Source: Quadrisphaera granulorum (GTDB lineage: Bacteria; Actinomycetota; Actinomycetes; Actinomycetales; Quadrisphaeraceae). Taken from it: 64,000 nucleotides of DNA. The notes under the pieces were generated by a model. That model was not told where the DNA came from. It ran no database searches and saw nothing but the letters and a program-made list of their open reading frames with translations. Where the stretch lies: the NCBI RefSeq assembly GCF_003149145.1, contig NZ_QGDQ01000004.1:115753-179752 (forward strand), written 5' to 3'. Numbering within the stretch: position 1 is the first letter of the stretch; the number at the start of each line of letters is the position of its first letter. The translations under genes were made by a program, and so were the position numbers. Shown piece by piece: positions 26,776 to 35,330 of this stretch.

Positions 26776-28031
26776 GCAGACTCCGTCGGGCTCGCTACGG
26801 GCTCGGAAGGGCTCACCGGACCGGGTTCACCACTCGGCGCCACCGGTGAGGCGCTCGGGGCCGAGGGAGACTGCGACGGCGCAGCCCCGCCGTCGTCACC
26901 GCCGCCATCGCTGCCGTCGTCGCCGCCATCGTCTCCGCCGTCCCCGCCCACCGGGGCCTTCGGCGCTGCCGAGGGCGTGGCCCCCGAGGCGCACTGGCGT
27001 CCCAGGTCGGCCAGCTCGTCGGGGCTGCGCCCACCGGCGCTCCCCCCGGTCAACAGCTCAGGCTTGCCGTTCCTGATCACCGCGGGGTGCCACTGGCTGC
27101 CCTTGACGCCGTCGTGGCTGACCTCGACCGTCAGCACGCCGGTCTGTGTGCCGAGGGTGTTGCCGGGCTTGGCGTAGAAGTGGAAGTTGCCCAGCCCGTA
27201 CGCCACGAGCGTCGAGCCGACCTCGCCGGTCGGCTGCAGCACGTGGGCGTGGCTACCGACCACTACCGCGGCGCCCGCCTCGGCGAGGTCAGCGGCCAGC
27301 GACCGCTGCCGTGAGGTGGGGCACTGCACCCGCTCGGTGCCCCAGTGGAGGAAGACGACGACGACGCGCCCCGCCTCCGCCTCCGTCCGCACGTCGCGCA
27401 GCAGCCGCTTCTCGTCCTTGGCGGAGGCCAGGCCGGGCTTGGTGGCCGTGGCCGTCCACGCGGTCTGCACCGAGGAGTCGATGACGTCGGTGGCGGCGAT
27501 GACGGAGACCGGCACGCCCTTCGGCTCGACGCGCAGCGGGGCGAAGGCGTCTTCGACGTCGTCCCCGGCGCCGAGCACCGGCAGGCCGGCCTCCTTGCCG
27601 GCCGCCAGGGTGTCTTCGAGCCCGGAGGCGCCGTAGTCCATGCCGTGGTTGTTGGCGATGGTCACCGCGTCGATCCCGGCGTCCTCGAGCGCGGTCATCG
27701 CCGCGGGCGGGGCTCGGAACGCGAACTGCTTCTCGACCTTCGTGCCGCCTGTGGTCACCGCGGTCTCGAGGTTGACGACGGCGAGGTCCGCCTGCGCCAG
27801 CACGTCGAACGCGCTGCCCAGCTCGGTCGTGGAGGCCGAGGTCCCTTCGAAGTGCACGTCCCCGGCGAAGGCGAGCACCGCGGTGGCTCCGCCGTCGTGT
27901 CCGACCTGCTCGGCGTCCGTGGACGTCTGGCTGGACGTGGCCGCCTGATCCGGTTCCGACGCCGGGCTGCACCCCGAGCCAGCCACCAAAGCGGCGGCCA
28001 CCAGCAGCAACCCCAGCGCGCGCCGGCTCAC
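26766..28031 (-). CDS. CapA-type metallophosphatase-fold lipoprotein
   Basis: The 421-residue protein is a PGA_cap/CapA family member with a lipoprotein signal (LVAAALVAGSGC, lipidated Cys 21). CapA-fold motifs are FAGDVHFEG, NLETAVTT, IANNHGMDYG, FLHWGTE and VVGSHAHVLQP, giving the two-metal site residues. After about residue 350 comes a low-complexity tail rich in Gly, Asp, Ser and Pro. The family was named for poly-gamma-glutamate capsule synthesis, but no capBC genes are present, so its substrate is uncertain. GTG at 28031 overlaps the stop of the sacsin-like gene by 4 bases; it is the last gene of that operon. Confidence 0.82.
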   Translation of the reverse strand: MSRRALGLLLVAAALVAGSGCSPASEPDQAATSSQTSTDAEQVGHDGGATAVLAFAGDVHFEGTSASTTELGSAFDVLAQADLAVVNLETAVTTGGTKVEKQFAFRAPPAAMTALEDAGIDAVTIANNHGMDYGASGLEDTLAAGKEAGLPVLGAGDDVEDAFAPLRVEPKGVPVSVIAATDVIDSSVQTAWTATATKPGLASAKDEKRLLRDVRTEAEAGRVVVVFLHWGTERVQCPTSRQRSLAADLAEAGAAVVVGSHAHVLQPTGEVGSTLVAYGLGNFHFYAKPGNTLGTQTGVLTVEVSHDGVKGSQWHPAVIRNGKPELLTGGSAGGRSPDELADLGRQCASGATPSAAPKAPVGGDGGDDGGDDGSDGGGDDGGAAPSQSPSAPSASPVAPSGEPGPVSPSEPVASPTESAQG

Positions 28032-31000
28032 CGCGAGGCTCCCGCGGCGTCCTCGACGATCACCGCGGCGGCACGGCCGGGGTCCGCCAGCATCTCCTCG
28101 ACGAGCGCCCTGGCCTCCCAGCGGCCCGCAGCGAGCGCGAGGCCGCGGGCCAGGCCAGCCACGTTCGTCGCGCGGACGACGGCCTGCTCACCGCGACCCT
28201 CGACCCACCAGGCCACGTCGACCCCGTCGACGCGCAGCACGTCGTGCTCGGTCCACACCGCCGGGCCTTCGGGCAGCGCGCTGCACACCTGCGGCGGTAC
28301 CGCAGACGTCGTCGTCCCCACGGGCTCCACTGTGCCCGGTGCGAGCTCGCTGGAGAGGGAGATCGCCAGGATGTCGGCCAGCGTGGGGGCCAGGTCGGCT
28401 CCGGCGACGATCCGCGGGCCCAGGTCGGTGCGCTGCGCCCAGCAGGGGTCGTCGACGACGACGGCCCGTTCCGCCTCCACGACGACGACGGCGCCCGCCG
28501 CGTCGAGCGCGAGCACGTGCGAGGGCGGCGCGAGGGCCTCCCCCAGGGCCGGGTCGGCGGCCACGGTGCTCGCCAGCGTGCGCCACAGCCGCAGCACGCT
28601 CGCGGTGCCCGCGGCCCCCGCGAGCGCAGTGGGCATCCCCCGCAGCTCGGCGGCACCGTCGAGCAACCTCTGCCAGCCGTCGGCGTCGAGGTCGTCCTCC
28701 GACGTGACGAGACCGAGCGCGCGTCCCAGCTCGTGATCAGCCCACTCCGGCGCCTCCGGCAGCAGGGCCGCGAGGGCCGGCGGGCAGCCCGGCCCAGCGC
28801 AGCCGAGCAGGCCCAGCTCGGCGCGCAGCCAGTGCGCGCTGGGCGGGGCGAGGTCTTCGGAGGAGCCGTCGGGACGCACCACCCGCACCGGGTCGACCAC
28901 GGCGGAGCGCAGCTCGGGCCGCTGCGCCAGGTGGGCCAGCAGCGCGCCCTGACCGCCCGGGCGGACGAGGTCGAGGTCGCGCACGGCGACCACGCCGGTG
29001 GCCACTGCGCCGTCACCGGCGCGGGCGAGCACCTCCTCGAGCCAGTCCTCGCCTCCGGCCAGGTCGAGCAACGCCTCGGGCGGGTCGAGCAGGTCGACGT
29101 CGCCCAGGGGCAGCGTCACGAGTGCGTCGGCCACCCCGACGGCACGCAGCACCTCGGCGCCCCACCGCTGCACCAGCTCAGCAGCCGCGGGGACGACCTC
29201 CTCGGGGTCGAGCAGGTCCGCCGCCGGCGAGCCGGGCAGCACCAGCCCGGCGGCGGGCAGCACCTCACCCGTGTCCGCGGGCAGCGGCAGCTCCGCGAAG
29301 TCCGGCAGGTCGCCCGGCTCGAGTTCTCCAGCAGCCACGGCCGCCGACACCAGCGCCAGGAGGTGCTCCCCGCGCACGTCGTCGTCGTCGAGGTCGCGCA
29401 CGAGCTCTGCCACCTCGGGGGCGGCGAGCAGGTCGCGCGGGCCTGCGGGCTGTGATCCGAGCGCGGTCAACAACCGCACCGCCGCGTCCGACGCGGCGAT
29501 CTCGGCATGAACGAGGCGCACCCCGGCTGCGGCCAGGGTGTCCAGCGCCACCTCCGCCCGCTCGAGGAGCTCGGCGCGCGGCAGCAGCAGCCCCCTCGGC
29601 GACGGCGCCGTCCGGCCTCCCGCGAGCGGCACCCGCAGCACCGCGAGCTGCTCCCGGGCGGCGGGGTCGATCACGGCGGGCGCCAGCGCCGCGGCCGCCG
29701 CGCACCAGGCCGCCGGATCAGCGGGGAGCGCCTCGGCGACCTCCGCCAGCCCCACCCGGCGCACGCCCAGCAGGTCGAGCGCGGCGCTGGCCCTGCGGGG
29801 CGCCGCCACGAGGCCACCGACCAGCGGCGCGAGCGCGCGGAGAGCACGGGGGTCGTCGGCGAGAGGTCCGTCGTCGAGGGCCTGCGCGCGGTCGGGGCGC
29901 AGGGTCGCGCCGTCGCCGTCGTCGTCCTCGATCGGCAGCAGCACTCGGGCGCCCGTCAGCGCCTCGAGCGCCGCCCCGCGGACCGCGGCGTCGACCCAGC
30001 CCGCGGCTAACCCCACCGGCACGGCGTCGAGCACGTCGACACCGTCCGCGGCGCGCTGCTCCAGCAGCGCGGCGTACGCGGCGCCGGCCTCACGCAGGAC
30101 GCGGTGCGTGGCTGGCCCCTCGGGCACCCGGCGCCGACCCGGGTCGAGCGGCAGGTCGGCCACGAGGAGGGCGGGCAGGTCGAGCAGCTCGTCCGTGGGG
30201 GTGGGCGCCAGGAGCACCCCGGGCAGCCGGACCGAGCCAGCGCTCGGCTCGCGCGGCACCGCCCACGTCACCGCCCAGCCGGCCCGCTCGGCGCGGTCGC
30301 GCTCCTCGACGCCCAGCCCGTCGAGTTCGGCCTGCTCGAACCCCCCACCTCGGCGCAGCAGGTGCCAGCGGTCGGCGACGTCGCACAGCACCCGCGCCGG
30401 CACCCCGGGACGCTCGACCACCACCTCGCGCAGCGCCGGCAGAGCGAGCAGGAGCGTGTCGTCGACGGCGTCCAGCGCCCGCGCCACGGCCTCCACCGCG
30501 GCCCGGTTCCGCAGGACGACGACGACGGCGGTGTCGCAGCCCTCCCGCTCCAGCAGCTCCACCAGGGCGGCCTGGACCTGGTGAGACACCTCGAACGGCA
30601 ACCGCATCACCGGCACCGCGCCAGGGGCGGCCACCTCGGCCCGAGCCAGCCCAGCGCTGAACCGCACCGAGCTGCCGCCGCGCGAGACCCAGGTGACGTC
30701 GTCGCTGATGGCCAGCAGCGAGGTCGCCCCCACCCCGAACCTGCCCGTCAGCGCGGCGTCGCGCTTCGCGGAGGCCCGCAGCGACGCAAGGGCGCGCACG
30801 CCCGCGGCGTCCAGCGGAGCGCCCGTGTTCAGCGCGAGGAGGCGGGCGCCGTCGTCGTCGCCGTTGACCTGCTCGAGCCGCAGCACCAGGCGCCCGGAAA
30901 CGCCACCGCGGACGGCAGCGTCGGCGGCGTTCTGCGCCAGTTCGACGACGGCGCGGTCGCGGTAGGGCCCGAGGGCGGCGTCTTCCTCGGCGTTGGCGTC

Positions 31001-31072
31001 CTCGCGGAACCTGTCGGGCGAGGCCGCCCAGACGTCGAGGACGGCGCGGCGCAGGTCAGATGGGGTCGACAC
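28028..31072 (-). CDS. sacsin/Hsp90-like GHKL ATPase, large protein
   Basis: The 1014-residue protein begins with a Bergerat-fold ATPase domain of the Hsp90/sacsin kind: VVELAQNAADAAV (N box, about residues 42-54), LALNTGAPLDAAGVRALASLRASAK (G1) and LTGRFGVGATSLL (G2). The rest is Ala/Leu-rich, without a recognised domain, and lacks the standard Hsp90 middle domain. Sacsin proteins use such a module as a chaperone; the bacterial relatives are not characterised to my knowledge. It overlaps DUF3027 upstream by 17 bases and CapA downstream by 4, so all are translated from one message that starts with a cold-shock gene. Confidence 0.8.
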   Translation of the reverse strand: MSTPSDLRRAVLDVWAASPDRFREDANAEEDAALGPYRDRAVVELAQNAADAAVRGGVSGRLVLRLEQVNGDDDGARLLALNTGAPLDAAGVRALASLRASAKRDAALTGRFGVGATSLLAISDDVTWVSRGGSSVRFSAGLARAEVAAPGAVPVMRLPFEVSHQVQAALVELLEREGCDTAVVVVLRNRAAVEAVARALDAVDDTLLLALPALREVVVERPGVPARVLCDVADRWHLLRRGGGFEQAELDGLGVEERDRAERAGWAVTWAVPREPSAGSVRLPGVLLAPTPTDELLDLPALLVADLPLDPGRRRVPEGPATHRVLREAGAAYAALLEQRAADGVDVLDAVPVGLAAGWVDAAVRGAALEALTGARVLLPIEDDDGDGATLRPDRAQALDDGPLADDPRALRALAPLVGGLVAAPRRASAALDLLGVRRVGLAEVAEALPADPAAWCAAAAALAPAVIDPAAREQLAVLRVPLAGGRTAPSPRGLLLPRAELLERAEVALDTLAAAGVRLVHAEIAASDAAVRLLTALGSQPAGPRDLLAAPEVAELVRDLDDDDVRGEHLLALVSAAVAAGELEPGDLPDFAELPLPADTGEVLPAAGLVLPGSPAADLLDPEEVVPAAAELVQRWGAEVLRAVGVADALVTLPLGDVDLLDPPEALLDLAGGEDWLEEVLARAGDGAVATGVVAVRDLDLVRPGGQGALLAHLAQRPELRSAVVDPVRVVRPDGSSEDLAPPSAHWLRAELGLLGCAGPGCPPALAALLPEAPEWADHELGRALGLVTSEDDLDADGWQRLLDGAAELRGMPTALAGAAGTASVLRLWRTLASTVAADPALGEALAPPSHVLALDAAGAVVVVEAERAVVVDDPCWAQRTDLGPRIVAGADLAPTLADILAISLSSELAPGTVEPVGTTTSAVPPQVCSALPEGPAVWTEHDVLRVDGVDVAWWVEGRGEQAVVRATNVAGLARGLALAAGRWEARALVEEMLADPGRAAAVIVEDAAGASR

Positions 31073-31844
31073 CGCGCTCGTCGAGCACCAGCGAACCGCG
31101 CGGCTCCGGTTCGATGACGACGTCGGTCTCGCTGTGCGCGCCGCAGCCGTGGTCGACCGAGACGACGCTGCCGTCCGACGGCGACCACTCGTTGGCGCAC
31201 ACCCCGAACACCGTGCTCAGCGGACCGGCGAGACGCAGGTAGAAACCGCATGAGGCGCACGGCGAGGCCGAGGCGCGGGCCTGCTCCGCGGTCGGCCCGT
31301 GGGAACCGGTGTACCAGCGGGTGGCGGCGTCGTCGCGGCCCTCCGCCGACAGCACGCGGGGGCGCCCCAGCCCGAGCTCCCACAGGGCCACCCTGTCGAC
31401 CTCGGCCTGCTCCTCACCGTCGGGCCCGCTGAGCGCCACGGCGGTGTAGCCGGGCTCCAGGCGGGGGTCGTCGGCGATGCGGGGCAGCACGTCGTGGGGG
31501 CCGACGTCGCCGGGGCGGAGGCGCTCGTCCCACGGAAGCCAGGCCGGGGCCAGCACGGCCCCGGCCTCGGGCAGCAGCGCCACCTCGCTGACGGTGGCGG
31601 CCTTCGCGCGGGAGGCGCGGGCCACCACCACCGTCCAGGCCCAGTCGACGTAGCCCGGGTCGGTACTGGCGAAGCGGTGCACGACCACCCGGTCACCCTC
31701 GGCGTGCGCGCCGAGGTGGTCACCGACGGACGCGGACCCACCGGAGGCCTCGCGGGAGACTTCCTCGGCGGCCTGGCGGGCCAGGTCGACGGCGGCAGCG
31801 CTGACGGCGTCGAGCACGGGGCGTCGGGTGCGCGTGGCGGGCAC
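31056..31844 (-). CDS. DUF3027 domain protein
   Basis: The 262-residue protein matches the actinobacterial DUF3027 family: VDWAWTVVVARASRAKAATVSEVALLP, a central LPWDERLRPGDVGPHDVLPR, and a C-terminal Cys cluster (SPCASCGFYLRL, GVCANEWSP, VDHGCGAHSETD) that may bind a metal. Function is unknown. GTG at 31844 has a perfect AGGAGG five bases upstream; the frame continues to 32522 through the cold-shock gene but is not coding there. The gene lies 35 bases after the cold-shock gene and overlaps the sacsin-like ATPase, a grouping that suggests a shared task in nucleic-acid or protein stress. Confidence 0.85.
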   Translation of the reverse strand: MPATRTRRPVLDAVSAAAVDLARQAAEEVSREASGGSASVGDHLGAHAEGDRVVVHRFASTDPGYVDWAWTVVVARASRAKAATVSEVALLPEAGAVLAPAWLPWDERLRPGDVGPHDVLPRIADDPRLEPGYTAVALSGPDGEEQAEVDRVALWELGLGRPRVLSAEGRDDAATRWYTGSHGPTAEQARASASPCASCGFYLRLAGPLSTVFGVCANEWSPSDGSVVSVDHGCGAHSETDVVIEPEPRGSLVLDERGVDPI

Positions 31845-31879
31845 GGGTCCTCCTGGTGTCAGGCGTCTGAGGCGTCGTG

Positions 31880-32263
31880 TCAGGCGTCGAGGTCGTCGGC
31901 AACCTTGCGGAGCACGGCGGCCACCTTGCCGGTGCTCGCGCGGTCGGGGTAGCGACCGCGGCGCAGGTGACCGGACAGGCCTTCGAGCACCTTGATGAGG
32001 TCTTCGACGATGACCACCATGTCTTCCGCGGGCTTGCGCTGCGCGGCGGCGACGGAGTGGGTGGGCTCCAGCAGCTTCACCGACAGCGCCTGCTTGCCGC
32101 GGCGGCCGTCGGCGACACCGAACTCGAGGCGGGCGCCCTGCTTGACGGTGGGCGTGCCCGCGGGCAGCGCGGAGGCGTGCAGGAACACCTCCTCGCCGTC
32201 GTCGGTGGCGAGGAAGCCGAAGCCGCGCTCGGCGTCGAACCACTTGACCTTGCCAGTAGGCAC
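31880..32263 (-). CDS. cspA: cold-shock protein with C-terminal helical extension
   Basis: Residues 1-66 are a complete cold-shock domain that binds single-stranded nucleic acid: GKVKWFDAERGFGFLATDDG contains RNP1 and EVFLHASAL RNP2. Unlike the usual 67-residue CspA, this 127-residue protein continues with about 60 residues (EDMVVIVEDLIKVLEGLSGH, then a basic RRGRYPDR and VAAVLRKVADDLDA) predicted to be helical. Such two-part cold-shock proteins are actinobacterial. It is the first gene of the operon with DUF3027 and the sacsin-like ATPase and is divergent from the helicase-associated gene. Confidence 0.9.
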   Translation of the reverse strand: MPTGKVKWFDAERGFGFLATDDGEEVFLHASALPAGTPTVKQGARLEFGVADGRRGKQALSVKLLEPTHSVAAAQRKPAEDMVVIVEDLIKVLEGLSGHLRRGRYPDRASTGKVAAVLRKVADDLDA

Positions 32264-32385
32264 GGTGAACCTCAGAACTCTCGTCTCGGTGGATGGGCCG
32301 GCGATCTGACTGGCGCCGCGCCAGTGCGGCCCGGAGAGTCAGACTACCGGGAGGGTCAACGCGGTTCCGCGCGTACGGTGTTCCG

Positions 32386-34761
32386 GTGCCGGCCCCCCGT
32401 TCCCTGGCCGACGACCTGCGCTCACGCGACGACGCGACGCTCGCCGAGCTGCTGGCCGGCAGGCCCGACCTGGCGGCTCCCGTACCGGGAGACACCGCGT
32501 CCCTCGCGGCTCGCGCGAGCACCCGGGTCAGTGCTCAGCGTGCCGTCGACAGGCTGAGCACGCCGCAGCTGCAGGTGCTCGAGGCTCTCGTCGCGCTCTC
32601 GGGGTCGACCGCCGATCCGGTGGCCCTGCCCGCCCTGGTGCGCGCCTGCTCCGCACCGCGCGCCCGTGTGCTGCCTCACGTGCGCCACCTGCACACGCTC
32701 GCCCTGGCCTGGGGCCCTGACGCCGCGCTGCGGCCGGTGCGTGCCGCGGCCGACGTCCTCGGCCCCACCCCGGCCGGGCTCGGAGCCACGCTGCGCGAGG
32801 CTCATGGCACGCGCTCGCCGGCCCGCATCCGTGACCTCGTCGAAGACCTGGGGCTCGCCGGCACGGGCGACCCGGTGGGCGACCTCGACGCCGTCGCGGC
32901 GCTGCTGGCTGACCCGGCGCGCCTGGCCGAGCTGCTGGCCGACGCACCGCCCGCCTCCCGCGAGCTGCTCGACAGGCTCACGTGGGGTCCCCCGACCGGC
33001 GCAGTGCCGGGGGCGGACCGAGCCATCAGAACGGCGGAGGCCGGCTCGCCGCTGGAATGGCTGCTGGCGCGCGGCCTGCTCGCCGCGGCCGGCCCGGGGC
33101 ACGTCGTCCTCCCGCGCGAGGTGGCCGTCGCGCTGCGGGGTGGCGCGGTGCTGGCCCGCCTCGACGACGAGCCGCCTGCCCTGGCCCGCACCCGGCACTC
33201 GCCGCACGTCGACGGCGCCGCCGCCGGTCAGGCCGCCGAGGCCGTGCGCCTCGTAGAAGCACTGCTCACGGCGTGGAGCGCCGCTCCGCCACCGGTGCTG
33301 CGCGCGGGTGGCCTGGGCGTGCGGGAGCTCAAGCGCCTGGGCGACCGGTTGGAGGTCGATGCGGACCAGGCGGCATTCTGGGCGGAGCTCGCGCGCGCCG
33401 CGGGACTCGTGGCCGACGACGGCGAGGCCGACGCCGCGTGGGCGCCGACCCCTGCCTCCGACGACTGGCTCGACCTCCCCGTCCCGCAGCGGTGGGCCGA
33501 GCTCGCCGGTGCCTGGCTGCGCACGTCGCGGGTGCCGGGCCTGGTCGGTGAGAAGGACGCTCGCGGCAGCGCCCGGACGGCGCTGTCCGACGACCTGGAC
33601 AGGACAGCCGCCGCGCCCGTGCGGCGGATGGTTCTCGAGGCGCTTGCCTCCCTTGACCCCGGCGAAGCCACGAGCGAGACCGCGCTCCTCGACCGCGTCC
33701 GCTGGCAGGCACCCCGCCGGGTCGGCGCACTCGCCCCGCGCCTGGTCGCCTGGACGCTGCGCGAGGGCGCATGGCTCGGCGCCCTGGGCCTCGGGGCCGT
33801 CGCCGAGCACGGCAGGGCGCTGCTCGACCAGCCCCCGGCGGACGTCGCCGAGGTGCTGCGCCGTCTGCTCCCGGAGCCCGTCGAGCAGGTGCTGCTCCAG
33901 GCCGACCTCACCGCGATCGCTCCCGGCCCGCTCGTGCACCCGGTTGCGGCGGAGCTGGCCCTGGCGGCCGACGTCGACTCCCGCGGCGGAGCCACCGTCT
34001 ACCGGTTCACGCCGTCCTCGGTGCGCCGGGTGATGGACCTCGGCCGCTCCGCCGACGACGTCCTCGCCTTCCTCCGCGGTGCCTCGGCCACTCCCGTGCC
34101 GCAGGCGCTGGAGGTGCTGGTCCGCGACGTCGCCCGGCGGCACGGCCGCCTGCGCGTGGGCACGGCGTCGTCCTATCTGCGCAGCGACGACGAGGCCGCC
34201 CTCGCCGAGGTGCTCGCCGCGCGCGCGGCGGCGCCACTGCGGCTACGCCGGCTCGCGCCCACGGTCGCTGCGGCGCAGGCCGATCCCGCCACCGTGCTCG
34301 ACGTGCTGCGCTCGATGGGCATGGCGCCAGCGGTAGAGGGCGACGACGGCGACGTCGTCGTCCGCTCCCCCACCGCGCGGCGCACGCCCCCGCGGCAGGT
34401 GCCGCGACCGGTGACGGGCGAGCCGCCGACGCCCAGCGCCGAGACGGTCACCGCGGTGGTGGCGGGTCTGCGCTCGGGCGACAGCGAGGCGGTGCGCCGC
34501 GCTCAGGCGGAGGCCGACGGCACCGGTGAGCCGCCGCAGCTCACGGCCACCGACCCCGCGTCGGCGCTGGCGGCGCTGCGTGACGCCGCCGCGCAGGGGC
34601 GCGCCGTGTGGGTGGGTATGTCGGACGCCGCCGGGCGCCTCACCGTGCGGCAGTACTCGCCGGTGGCCGTCGACGGGGGTCTCGTCACCGCCCTCGACGC
34701 CACCTCGGGCCAGGTACGCACGATGTCCGTGCACCGCATCAGCGGAGTCGCCCCCGCCTGA
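32386..34761 (+). CDS. helicase-associated protein (XPB/Ssl2-like N-terminal, Helicase_C_3 type)
   Basis: The 791-residue protein has no Walker A or DEAD/H box, so it is not an active helicase alone. It starts SLADDLRSRDDATLAELLAGRPDL and LSTPQLQVLEALVAL, and contains a late block LPEPVEQVLLQADLTAIAPGPL with VYRFTPSSVRRVMDLG, the pattern of the Helicase_C_3/XPB-associated family found next to XPB in actinobacteria. GTG at 32386 is six bases after TACGGT, a plausible -10 hexamer, so the message may be leaderless. XPB follows 570 bases downstream on the same strand with one small membrane-protein gene between. Confidence 0.75.
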   Translation: MPAPRSLADDLRSRDDATLAELLAGRPDLAAPVPGDTASLAARASTRVSAQRAVDRLSTPQLQVLEALVALSGSTADPVALPALVRACSAPRARVLPHVRHLHTLALAWGPDAALRPVRAAADVLGPTPAGLGATLREAHGTRSPARIRDLVEDLGLAGTGDPVGDLDAVAALLADPARLAELLADAPPASRELLDRLTWGPPTGAVPGADRAIRTAEAGSPLEWLLARGLLAAAGPGHVVLPREVAVALRGGAVLARLDDEPPALARTRHSPHVDGAAAGQAAEAVRLVEALLTAWSAAPPPVLRAGGLGVRELKRLGDRLEVDADQAAFWAELARAAGLVADDGEADAAWAPTPASDDWLDLPVPQRWAELAGAWLRTSRVPGLVGEKDARGSARTALSDDLDRTAAAPVRRMVLEALASLDPGEATSETALLDRVRWQAPRRVGALAPRLVAWTLREGAWLGALGLGAVAEHGRALLDQPPADVAEVLRRLLPEPVEQVLLQADLTAIAPGPLVHPVAAELALAADVDSRGGATVYRFTPSSVRRVMDLGRSADDVLAFLRGASATPVPQALEVLVRDVARRHGRLRVGTASSYLRSDDEAALAEVLAARAAAPLRLRRLAPTVAAAQADPATVLDVLRSMGMAPAVEGDDGDVVVRSPTARRTPPRQVPRPVTGEPPTPSAETVTAVVAGLRSGDSEAVRRAQAEADGTGEPPQLTATDPASALAALRDAAAQGRAVWVGMSDAAGRLTVRQYSPVAVDGGLVTALDATSGQVRTMSVHRISGVAPA

Positions 34762-34816
34762 GCCCAGGCATGCGCGACTACCGTGGGAGGACTGCTCTAC
34801 CTCGGGAAGGACGCTC

Positions 34817-35275
34817 GTGACTCAGGACCCGTACAGCCCGGCAAACTCCTCGGGCGACGGCCAGAGCGGGTGGGCCAGGCCCAGCACACCCCCCACTTAC
34901 GGCCCGCCGCCCGCGTACGACCCGCCGCCCGCTCCACCGGGCTACGGCTACGGCTACACCGGCATCCCGGCCTCCGCAGCGCCGCCGGCCGCTGCGTCCA
35001 CCAGCACCGTCGTCCTGCTCGTGCTCAGCGGCCTGCTGACGCTCGCCCTGTCCTGGACTCTGCTGGGCCTGGTCTACGCGGTGCCGGCGGTGCTCAGCAT
35101 CGTCGCGTTGTCGAAGCGCGAAGACCCATCCAGCGCGCGGCGGCTGACGCGGACCGGTTGGATCATCTTTGCCAGCATCTGCGCGCTCGTCGTCCTGAGC
35201 ATCGTGGCGATCATCGTCGCCCTGATTGCGTGGGACGGCGGGGCGTCAGCCAGCTCGAGCGGCGGGTCGGTCTGA
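34817..35275 (+). CDS. small proline-rich two-helix membrane protein, DUF4190-like
   Basis: The 152-residue protein has a Pro/Tyr/Gly-rich cytosolic N terminus (PPTYGPPPAYDPPPAPPGYG) and two long hydrophobic segments (STVVLLVLSGLLTLALSWTLLGLVYAVPAVLSIVAL split into two turns, then WIIFASICALVVLSIVAIIVALIAW). It resembles DUF4190-like proteins, which have no known role. GTG at 34817 follows GGAAGGA by five bases. A TACCGT hexamer lies at 34779-34784. It sits between the helicase-associated gene and XPB with no evident functional link. Confidence 0.7.
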   Translation: MTQDPYSPANSSGDGQSGWARPSTPPTYGPPPAYDPPPAPPGYGYGYTGIPASAAPPAAASTSTVVLLVLSGLLTLALSWTLLGLVYAVPAVLSIVALSKREDPSSARRLTRTGWIIFASICALVVLSIVAIIVALIAWDGGASASSSGGSV

Positions 35276-35330
35276 GCAGCCCAGAGTTCGGTACGGGAAG
35301 CAGCACAGCCTCGAAGGAGTTGACCCTGCG

